9,490 nucleotides of DNA, from NCBI GenBank assembly GCA_018383835.1, contig JAHAWR010000032.1:3858-13347 (forward strand). Direction: 5' to 3'. Source of the stretch: Candidatus Jordarchaeia archaeon. GTDB lineage: Archaea; Asgardarchaeota; Jordiarchaeia; Jordiarchaeales; Freyrarchaeaceae. The translations under genes and the position numbers were made by a program. Shown here in pieces: positions 1 through 5,700 of the stretch (position 1 is its first letter; each line of letters begins with the position of its first letter). The notes below the pieces were generated by a model. The model had not been told where the DNA came from. It saw only the letters and a program-made list of their open reading frames with translations, and ran no database searches.

Positions 1-42
1 ACCAAGAAGCGAACAGCAATATAACAAAATTAGGGGGGGTGA

Positions 43-132
43 AGCCGCCGGGGGGATTCGAACCCCCGACCCGCGGATTACAATTGCGGTGCGCTGACAT
101 GTCCGCCGCTCTGCCGGCTGAGCTACGGCGGC
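43..132 (-). tRNA. tRNA-Thr(UGU) with a 17-nt intron
   Basis: Read on the minus strand, the sequence folds into a full cloverleaf. The acceptor stem GCCGCCG/CGGCGGC is followed by TA at 8-9, a D stem GCTC/GAGC, an anticodon stem GCGGA/TCCGC, a 5-nt variable loop and a T arm GGGGG-TTCGAAT-CCCCC. The segment between the anticodon stem halves is 24 nt, so 17 nt must be intron. Removing ATGTCAGCGCACCGCAA leaves loop CTTGTAA, with U33 and anticodon UGU, giving a 73-nt mature tRNA. The base after the acceptor stem is U73, as in archaeal tRNA-Thr. CCA is not encoded. The D loop has A14-G15-C-C-G18-G19, so G15 is a candidate archaeosine site for the enzymes encoded downstream. The intron would lie between 32 and 33, not at the usual 37/38. 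Exact splice points are inferred from loop rules because I could not draw a convincing bulge-helix-bulge. Confidence 0.93.
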
Positions 133-166
133 CCTTTTTCTTATCTAGCTGAGAATTTGCATTTCT

Positions 167-177
167 GGTTTTTAATT
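167..177 (-). promoter_or_regulatory. Probable TATA box of the tRNA-Thr gene
   Basis: The minus strand reads AATTAAAAACC here, an AT-rich TATA-like element about 40 nt before the first tRNA base. A start site about 26 nt downstream would give a 5' leader of some 14 nt, usual for archaeal tRNA genes. The rest of 133-326 contains no ORF with a credible start and no clear structured RNA. Confidence 0.4.
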
Positions 178-326
178 CTTATGGGAGAGTGAATTGGGTG
201 GTAAACAGGAGACTCGGGGGATAATAGCGGAAAACTAGTTGGTTTGTAATGACTATAGCGCTTTAGGGACGTTTAATTGAAGCGGCAATTAGTGTGTTGT
301 AGGGCTAACTTGATGTGTGGAAGATG

Positions 327-845
327 TTACGTCATCCATTTTTTGAGTTTGGCGAATACGCGGGCGATTAGCTCAGCGTTTTCTTTGAATCTTGTTGTGT
401 CTTCTCTTGAGAGGACTCTGACTTGGGCCGCGGGGGCTCCGGCTACGCTTGTTCTTGGGGGGATTACGGTGTTTTGGGCTACTATTGATCCGGGGGCGAC
501 GAGAGCGCCTTCGCCTATTGTTGCGCCTTCAAATATTATTGCTCCGTCGCCGACGACTACTATGTCACCGCAGTAGCAGCCGTGCATGACGACGTTGCTT
601 CCTATTGATGTGAAGTTTCCTATCATGACTGGGGCTGCTTCCGAGCGAGCGTGGATTATTGTTCCGTCTTGTATGTTGGTGTAGCTCCCGATTTGAACCT
701 TTCCGAAGTCTCCTCTTATAACGCAGCCGGGCCATATACTTGTGTATTCGCCTACTTCGACGTCGCCTATTATTGTTGCTTGTGGGCTGACGAACGCGTT
801 TTTGTGAATTTTTGGATGCTTGCCTTGAAATTCTAGTATGGGCAT
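327..845 (-). CDS. Gamma-carbonic-anhydrase-like hexapeptide-repeat protein, one zinc His missing
   Basis: The 172-aa product matches the length of the short CamH/YrdA branch of gamma-class carbonic anhydrases, trimeric left-handed beta-helix proteins. Hexapeptide-type repeats run from about residue 14 to 137 and a helical tail follows (about 145-172). Family marks present are R44 and D46 (IRGD), Q59-D60 (NIQDG), H65 (TIIHA) and H88 (MHGC). In enzymes of this family zinc is bound by three His residues, the second of which lies in a V/I-G-H step five residues before the HGC His. Here that step is IGS, so the ligand is S83. Carbonic anhydrase activity is therefore uncertain, and the protein may use another metal geometry or be a scaffold. 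ATG at 845 is preceded by a strong Shine-Dalgarno sequence. The preceding operon ends 99 bp upstream, and a TATA-like element in the gap suggests separate transcription. Confidence 0.88.
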   Translation of the reverse strand: MPILEFQGKHPKIHKNAFVSPQATIIGDVEVGEYTSIWPGCVIRGDFGKVQIGSYTNIQDGTIIHARSEAAPVMIGNFTSIGSNVVMHGCYCGDIVVVGDGAIIFEGATIGEGALVAPGSIVAQNTVIPPRTSVAGAPAAQVRVLSREDTTRFKENAELIARVFAKLKKWMT

Positions 846-853
846 TTTAACCT

Positions 854-862
854 ACCTCCTCC
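854..862 (-). promoter_or_regulatory. Shine-Dalgarno site of the carbonic-anhydrase-like gene
   Basis: The minus strand reads GGAGGAGGT, 8 nt before the ATG at 845. It fixes that start codon. Confidence 0.8.
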
Positions 863-888
863 GCCAGCTAACAAACCTGTCTGAAGAT

Positions 889-914
889 GAAAAATTAAAA
901 ACTTTTTTAAAATA
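889..914 (-). promoter_or_regulatory. AT-rich promoter and likely T-tract terminator between RaSEA and the carbonic-anhydrase-like gene
   Basis: On the minus strand TATTTTAAAAAAG (902-914) is a TATA-like element that would place a start site near 880 and leave a leader of about 35 nt with a good Shine-Dalgarno. Immediately downstream GTTTTTAATTTTT (890-902) is the kind of oligo-T tract at which archaeal RNA polymerase terminates, so the same 25 bp may end the archaeosine operon. Both roles are inferred from base composition and position only. Confidence 0.4.
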
Positions 915-944
915 CCTTTTTGTTGCTTCGAAGCTGCGAACCTT

Positions 945-1991
945 TCATTGGGATATGAGTTCTTCTTGGCAGTAGAGTTTCCATTGAAGCTTACATTTGC
1001 AGTTGAGGTTTTTCAACTGCTTGATGTTTTGGGTTACTGAGAAGCGTTTTAAAGCAGTGTCTATTCCTCTGTCGCATAACCCACAGTTGTGTGGTCCTCT
1101 GGGGTGTCCCGATGCTGTGGGTGCGCAGGTTATTGTGGCGTCTATTTCGCCATGGACGTCTAAGATTATTTTTACTAGGCTCCAGAGCCAAGGCGGCCTG
1201 TAGTCTCCTCTTTTCCATAGGAGCTCTACGAAGGTGCCCTTGTGAACAGTGCATGGATTTAGTGATATGGCGTCAACATTCATTTTTGAGAGTTGTCTGA
1301 TGGAGTTCTCAACGTCGAATATTGCTTCAGTCTCTCTCAGGAAGGGTGGCTTAACTAGAAGGTAAACTTTGACTCCAGCTTCGAGACGTTTTAGTGTTTC
1401 TAGAGTGGCTTTGAAGTCGCTTAGGGAGAAACCCTTGTTTATGAGCGATCTGACTTTGTCGTTTGTTGTTTCTAGTCCTATGGCAACCGTTAGCCTTTTC
1501 CCTCTGAGGACGTTGATGGCGTCGTTTACCGCTTCTTCCGTTACGAACTCAGGTCGTGACTCAACGATCACTTCTTCTACTTTGGTTTCGTATGATAAAA
1601 AGCGTAGTATTTCGTCTCTTGCCAGCTTTGGGACTTCTCTCTCATCAAAGAAGCTTCCCGACGTGAATATTTTCACGCTCATGGGATAGGAGAGGCTTGC
1701 TGCTTTTTCGTAGGCTAGCTTAAAATATTCGAGGATAAGGGTGGGAGGTGGTGTTGACAATACTCCGTCGTATATGTAGCCGCACATCGAGCAGCCACCA
1801 GCGGTGAGAGCCCAGTAGCACCCTACAGTAGGTAGGATGACCACGAGGGCGTGACCTTCTTTTCCGAGGACGTGATCCGGTTCGATCCAAGACTTGGGGG
1901 GTATGTGTCCGGCAGGCTTCCTCGATGGAAGGTATTCCTTTCTTAACTTGAGGGAGTAGTGCGAGATTAAACGGCTTAGGCTAGCGTTCAC
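945..1991 (-). CDS. Archaeosine biosynthesis radical SAM enzyme RaSEA
   Basis: The 348-aa protein is a radical SAM enzyme of the Elp3-like type. C58, C67 and C70 (GCYW...GGCSMCGY) form a CX8CX2C cluster motif, followed by SGSFFDE (111-117), ESRPEF (144-149) and GLETTND (172-178), the ordered strand motifs of this group. The tail is cysteine-rich (GPHNCGLCD with C303 and C306, then C331, C333 and C341). In the known pathway ArcS attaches lysine to preQ0 at position 15 of tRNA, and RaSEA then cleaves the lysine adduct by radical chemistry to leave the formamidine of archaeosine (G+). The gene directly follows arcS: the arcS TAG and this GTG start share one base (1991), implying coupled translation, and GGGGAG lies just before the start. 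This is the last gene of the operon. Identification rests on the motif set plus the arcS neighbour. Confidence 0.93.
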   Translation of the reverse strand: MNASLSRLISHYSLKLRKEYLPSRKPAGHIPPKSWIEPDHVLGKEGHALVVILPTVGCYWALTAGGCSMCGYIYDGVLSTPPPTLILEYFKLAYEKAASLSYPMSVKIFTSGSFFDEREVPKLARDEILRFLSYETKVEEVIVESRPEFVTEEAVNDAINVLRGKRLTVAIGLETTNDKVRSLINKGFSLSDFKATLETLKRLEAGVKVYLLVKPPFLRETEAIFDVENSIRQLSKMNVDAISLNPCTVHKGTFVELLWKRGDYRPPWLWSLVKIILDVHGEIDATITCAPTASGHPRGPHNCGLCDRGIDTALKRFSVTQNIKQLKNLNCKCKLQWKLYCQEELISQ

Positions 1992-3994
1992 TATTCTCCC
2001 CGCCTTTTAACGTGCTTTAGCTTTACTGCTACACCACGGCTGAGTTTGGACATTTCTTCTCCGCTTAAAATTGCTTCTCCTATTCCAACTAGCTCCTTGG
2101 AGGAGTCTAGGACAAAGACTATGTCGCCGGGTCTTATCTGGGGGTCGGCGTCCTCCACCCCCGGCACCATCACGGAGGATCCCTTAATCAGCTCGCCCTT
2201 AAAGAGCACCCAGTGGCTGAAGCTTGCAAGCCGGCTCCCTCCCTCTAGTGTTGGCACCACGAAGCCTGTTGAGGGGGATATGTGGGCGAGCAGTACTTTT
2301 CCGTCATAGAGGATCTTTTCTCCCCTAGCCCTGGTCTTTGCTGTGGCGGAGTCGGGTGACAGCTTTTCTCCTGCCCCAAGGCCGAACTGGTAGTCTGCTG
2401 TTTTTCTAAAAACTTCCTTTAGATGGTCTATTTCTCGGCATTCTTGCTTTGAAAAGCGCAATAAGGTCGACTTTAAAGAGGAGAGAGATGGAGGGCTGGT
2501 TAGACTCCCTTCCACCTCGGTGTAGATTATTTCTCTTCCCGATATTTCACTTGCTTTCTTGCAGGCTTGCAGGTATCCCCCGTTGAGGTGCGCTATTACA
2601 GGGCAGTCATCGGGGAACTTGTTCAGGTAGTTTGCGACGCATTCTGCAGCGATTTTTATTTCCTCCTGATCCCATTCGCCTGTCACAGGGATATCGTAAT
2701 GTGCTGCGGGGTATACTTCTTCGAGCTCCCGGGGAACCAAGCCAAGGGGGGAAGTTACTATGCCCTCGCACACCCCTTTAACTCCTGCCTCAACGACTAC
2801 TTTTCTGAAGAGCCTGTGTGAATGGGAACTGGAGTATGGCTTTCTGGCAGAGCAAGGTAAGAGAAGGACGGCTGCTACGCTTTTTGGAGGAGTGTAACGC
2901 GTAGCAACCCTAGTTCTAAAACGCTCGATGGACGGCTTATAGTAAGACTCTGGACCTATGCAGTAAACCTTGCTTTTGCTTGAAACCGGGGTGTACTTTT
3001 CCAGTAGCTGGTAGGCTTCTCTATCTGATATTCTGAGGAGGGCGGCTAACTCTGGTGAGTGGTGACAGGCCTCCTCCACGCCATCGCGTAGACGTGACTG
3101 CTTTATGAGGAGAGAAGCCTTTCTAAGTATACTTAAGGCCGAGAACACGTTGTGGTTTAGGAGGAGGCGCATCTTCTCGTCGCCAGATGGCGAAGACTTC
3201 CTCAAGATGAGGCATGCTTCGCAAAAACATGGCAGCTCGCTGAGCGCACTGAGCGGGTGCCACTCCCCATCAAAGAAGTACAGATTCCTTATTGTTGCGT
3301 CGATGATGAATGAGGCATCAAAGAGGTCTATACCCAAGTAGACTAGGTGAAGATAGTATGAGGGAGGGATCCTTCCCGAGGCAAATAGTAGGGCGTTGGA
3401 TCCAATGAAATAGTTAATCTCACGTAAGAACGCAACCAGATCTCTCGGGTTACGGAGCGCCTTCTCCAGCCATCTTATAACATAGAATTTGAATCCGAGC
3501 TTACTTACCTTTGAAAGAAAGGCGTTCCTGAGAGGCTCATGAGGGAAGTAGTAGATTGGGATGGCTACCGGCACATTTTTCACTGTTTCTTTGATTGCTC
3601 TGGCGCTTTCAAGGAGACCTTCTAGCAGTATAGCTGCCACGTCACGTTGGCCCGTGACGAGGGGGCTTGATGCAATAAGAACATCCGCCCCCAAACTTAG
3701 CCCATAATTTATAGCTTCATTTATATCGGAGATTAACGGGCTCATGAGGGGAACCAATTTGATTCTCCCATCAATTTTAGAAAGCATATCACTCTCATAT
3801 GTCATAACTAGTCGGACTTGGGGAGGAGGGGGAAGGGCGTCATTAACAAAGTAGAAGACGAGGTTTGGTGTCTCGAAGGTTTTAGATCCGACCCTGGCAC
3901 GTGTGATCCTTCCGGGACCGTCACGGCGAAGAACCTCAAACAATGAAGTCACCTGTTTGCGTTTAAGTTTTGCAACCATTCTTTCAATGCACAT
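1991..3994 (-). CDS. arcS: Archaeosine synthase ArcS (TgtA2-like, with PUA domain)
   Basis: The product adds lysine to preQ0-modified G15 of tRNA, the step before RaSEA. The N-terminal part (about 17-300) resembles archaeal tRNA-guanine transglycosylase and keeps a zinc-site pattern, C256-X-C258-X2-C261 with H281. The central part has the ArcS signature PC-X3-KPY-X2-S-X2-H, exact at 380-393, followed by TSPLGLVPRELE (414-425) and YPAAHYDIPVTG (428-439). Residues about 559-667 look like a PUA RNA-binding domain. The 667-aa length fits the full-length, TGT-like version. The start is uncertain. ATG at 3994 would overlap the upstream gene by 46 nt, whereas GTG at 3952 forms a 4-nt GTGA overlap with the upstream stop and begins just before LFEVLRRDG, where homologues usually start. 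No Shine-Dalgarno decides it, so the outer limit is given. The real protein may be 653 aa. Confidence 0.95.
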   Translation of the reverse strand: MCIERMVAKLKRKQVTSLFEVLRRDGPGRITRARVGSKTFETPNLVFYFVNDALPPPPQVRLVMTYESDMLSKIDGRIKLVPLMSPLISDINEAINYGLSLGADVLIASSPLVTGQRDVAAILLEGLLESARAIKETVKNVPVAIPIYYFPHEPLRNAFLSKVSKLGFKFYVIRWLEKALRNPRDLVAFLREINYFIGSNALLFASGRIPPSYYLHLVYLGIDLFDASFIIDATIRNLYFFDGEWHPLSALSELPCFCEACLILRKSSPSGDEKMRLLLNHNVFSALSILRKASLLIKQSRLRDGVEEACHHSPELAALLRISDREAYQLLEKYTPVSSKSKVYCIGPESYYKPSIERFRTRVATRYTPPKSVAAVLLLPCSARKPYSSSHSHRLFRKVVVEAGVKGVCEGIVTSPLGLVPRELEEVYPAAHYDIPVTGEWDQEEIKIAAECVANYLNKFPDDCPVIAHLNGGYLQACKKASEISGREIIYTEVEGSLTSPPSLSSLKSTLLRFSKQECREIDHLKEVFRKTADYQFGLGAGEKLSPDSATAKTRARGEKILYDGKVLLAHISPSTGFVVPTLEGGSRLASFSHWVLFKGELIKGSSVMVPGVEDADPQIRPGDIVFVLDSSKELVGIGEAILSGEEMSKLSRGVAVKLKHVKRRGE

Positions 3995-4584
3995 CCTACT
4001 GCAAGGTTGGAAAGCTCCTCCAAGACTTGGAGCGTAAGAGGGGCATTCTTGTGGAGGGACGGACCCGTTAGTTGGTAAAGGCTTCGAAGAAGAACATAAT
4101 ACTTAGTTCGCCTTATAGAGCCCCACGTTTTCTTGTCGACAGAGTCTCTAGCTAGCTTAATTGTATTCTTAAAGAGAGGTGGCCCTTCTAGTTTTAGAGC
4201 CGTGAATGCCGCCATTAGGAGAGCTATGGAAGCGAATATTTTTCCTGCTCTAGAGGGGGTGAGGGTGGCTCTTTGATAGCCTTTAAGAAAGCATTCCAGT
4301 GCCTCCTTAAGGTGTCCTTCAGCAAAGAGGCAGTCGCCTGCTCCAATGTAAAGTGCAGCTGCACGGACGTGAACACCTTCAAGCTCGAGGAAAGAGGCGC
4401 ATAGCAGAAGTAGGGGGGAGCATAACCGGTAATCACCTGATTTTCTCATAGACGAGGCGGCGTTCATTATTATTCCCAAGGCGTCTATAGCTTTAGGGTA
4501 GAGGTCTACGAGCCTCGGGCTCTCACCTTCTTCTTTGATGAGACGCGTATAATGCTCTAGCACTCGCATTGCCGCTTCCAACAT
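3949..4584 (-). CDS. Uncharacterised TPR-like alpha-helical protein, first gene of the archaeosine operon
   Basis: I do not recognise the family. The 211-aa product appears all-helical, soluble and without a signal peptide. Its paired amphipathic helices carry small residues at packing positions (for example AAALYIGAGDCLFAEGHLKEALECFLKGY, cited in parts, at about residues 79-107), which is the style of TPR-like repeats. There are no catalytic-looking Cys/His clusters. The reading frame opens at a GTG at 4596, but ATG at 4584 is better because GGTGGAG (4591-4597) sits 6 nt before it as a Shine-Dalgarno. The stop overlaps a possible arcS GTG start by 4 nt (GTGA), so the two are probably translated together. 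A scaffold or tRNA-handling partner for ArcS/RaSEA is a guess from position alone. Confidence 0.75.
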   Translation of the reverse strand: MLEAAMRVLEHYTRLIKEEGESPRLVDLYPKAIDALGIIMNAASSMRKSGDYRLCSPLLLLCASFLELEGVHVRAAALYIGAGDCLFAEGHLKEALECFLKGYQRATLTPSRAGKIFASIALLMAAFTALKLEGPPLFKNTIKLARDSVDKKTWGSIRRTKYYVLLRSLYQLTGPSLHKNAPLTLQVLEELSNLAVGCALKEWLQNLNANR

Positions 4585-4590
4585 GCCACG

Positions 4591-4597
4591 CTCCACC
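4591..4597 (-). promoter_or_regulatory. Shine-Dalgarno site that selects ATG 4584
   Basis: GGTGGAG on the minus strand lies 6 nt before the ATG at 4584 and covers the alternative GTG at 4594-4596, which therefore has no ribosome site of its own in the right place. Confidence 0.6.
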
Positions 4598-4649
4598 TAA
4601 AGGAGGAAAGGCGTGTAGCCCCCCAATTTCAGAGACAACACGAGAGTTA

Positions 4650-4658
4650 CATTTATAG
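4650..4658. promoter_or_regulatory. TATA-like element shared by two divergent genes
   Basis: The plus strand reads CATTTATAG and the minus strand CTATAAATG. Read rightward, a start about 26 nt downstream falls near 4680, giving a leader of about 16 nt for the MBL-fold gene. Read leftward it falls near 4625, giving a leader of about 40 nt for the archaeosine operon. It is the only good TATA-like sequence in the 111-bp gap between the two start codons. Confidence 0.45.
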
Positions 4659-4682
4659 TTAGCGTGGCGCTTGAGTGTCAAG

Positions 4683-4687
4683 GGTGA
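4683..4687 (+). promoter_or_regulatory. Shine-Dalgarno site of the MBL-fold gene
   Basis: GGTGA, part of the archaeal consensus GGAGGTGAT, lies 8 nt before the ATG at 4696. The AGGAG that touches the ATG directly is too close to act. Confidence 0.5.
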
Positions 4688-4695
4688 ATTAGGAG

Positions 4696-5700
4696 ATGAA
4701 GCCGAATCCTGATAGTGACGTGTTTGTGTCGAACTCGAAAGCTATCGTCTTGGGGAAGGAAACTGTGTGTGACGGGCATGAAGACGGTTACAGGCTGAGG
4801 GTCGTCACTCACGCTCACTCTGACCACCTCTACGGTTTAAAGGAGAGCGTTAGGAGTTGTGATCTGGTTATTTCGACTAGAGAAACTAAGGATCTTCTGA
4901 TGGCTCTTGGAAAAAGAGAAGCCCGTCTTCTTGTGGGAGTTAATGGCGGTGACACCATAAGGTGCGGGGAGGAAAAAGTTAGATTAATTCCTGTAGAACA
5001 CATTTTGGGAACCGCGCAGGTTCTTGTTGAAAGAGAAGATGGACTACGTTGCCTCTACAGTAGTGATTTTAAACTTCACGGTGCGCCAGTAGTCAAATGC
5101 GATGTTTTAGTTCTCGATTCAACGTATGGTGCACCCGACAACGTGCGGCCTAAGATCGAGGAGGTTTACAGTGCATTTCTCACCATAGTTGAGGATGCCC
5201 TAGCTAAGGGGGAGCCAGTCCACGTGTTCGGTTTTATAGGAAAGGTTCAGGAAGTTATGGCTTTTCTAAGGAGAAGCGACGTGAACGCGCCATTCCTGGT
5301 CTCACCTAGAATGTACAGGATTTCGAGGATTTATGAAAAGTATGGCTTCCGCTTGGGTGAATACTACTCGTCGGATGGGTACATTGGAAGGAAAATATTA
5401 GAGAACGACCTTCACGTGGCTTTTTTCTCGCCTCTCGAGAAGCATCGCTCAAACATAAGCTGCGTGCGGGTTGAACTAACTGGGTGGCTCTTTAAGACCC
5501 CGTGTGTCAGGAAGAGAGAGAAAGAGTATGTTATTTCGCTTAGCGGCCACTCTGACTTTAATCAATTAATAGAGTACGTTGATAGGTGCAGGCCAAGCTA
5601 CGTGGTGACAGACAATGCCCGCGGCGGTTCACAAGCTGTGAGGCTAGCTGAGGAAATAGAAAAGAGATTGGGAATACCCGCCAGCCCCTCCCCGAGATGA
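4696..5700 (+). CDS. MBL-fold metallohydrolase of the beta-CASP exonuclease type (COG1236-like)
   Basis: The 334-aa protein has the metallo-beta-lactamase metal-site motifs in order: HAHSDH at 39-44, H102 in VEHILGTAQ, D124 in YSSDFK, and DSTYG at 141-145. Near the C-terminus, SLSGHSDFNQLIEYV (281-295) matches the conserved His region of the beta-CASP nucleases (RNase J, CPSF73 and the archaeal mRNA 3'-end-processing-like exonucleases). The segment IGKVQEVMAFLR (181-192) is typical of the shorter archaeal and ligase-associated branch, which is 320-340 aa long. By family, the likely role is a zinc-dependent RNA or DNA exonuclease; the substrate cannot be told from sequence. The gene is divergent from the archaeosine operon, and its TGA abuts the stop codon of the convergent nrdD gene. 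It appears monocistronic. Confidence 0.88.
   Translation: MKPNPDSDVFVSNSKAIVLGKETVCDGHEDGYRLRVVTHAHSDHLYGLKESVRSCDLVISTRETKDLLMALGKREARLLVGVNGGDTIRCGEEKVRLIPVEHILGTAQVLVEREDGLRCLYSSDFKLHGAPVVKCDVLVLDSTYGAPDNVRPKIEEVYSAFLTIVEDALAKGEPVHVFGFIGKVQEVMAFLRRSDVNAPFLVSPRMYRISRIYEKYGFRLGEYYSSDGYIGRKILENDLHVAFFSPLEKHRSNISCVRVELTGWLFKTPCVRKREKEYVISLSGHSDFNQLIEYVDRCRPSYVVTDNARGGSQAVRLAEEIEKRLGIPASPSPR

Noticed and set aside
1..42. Possible 3' terminator hairpin after the tRNA
   Set aside because: There is a C-run and one TTTT tract on the minus strand, but no hairpin, and the T tract is too weak to call.
277..576. 99-codon plus-strand reading frame
   Set aside because: It lies almost entirely antisense to the carbonic-anhydrase-like gene, whose protein has clear family motifs, and it is low-complexity in A, S, T and P with no family resemblance. 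It is a shadow of the real frame.
3299..3311. GATGATGAATG, resembling a C box of a C/D guide RNA
   Set aside because: It is inside arcS, antisense to it, and I found no D box (CTGA) at suitable spacing with a guide between.
4600..4612. Shine-Dalgarno-like AAAGGAGGAAAGG on the plus strand in the divergent promoter
   Set aside because: The only nearby plus-strand start is a GTG followed at once by TAG, so nothing is translated from it.
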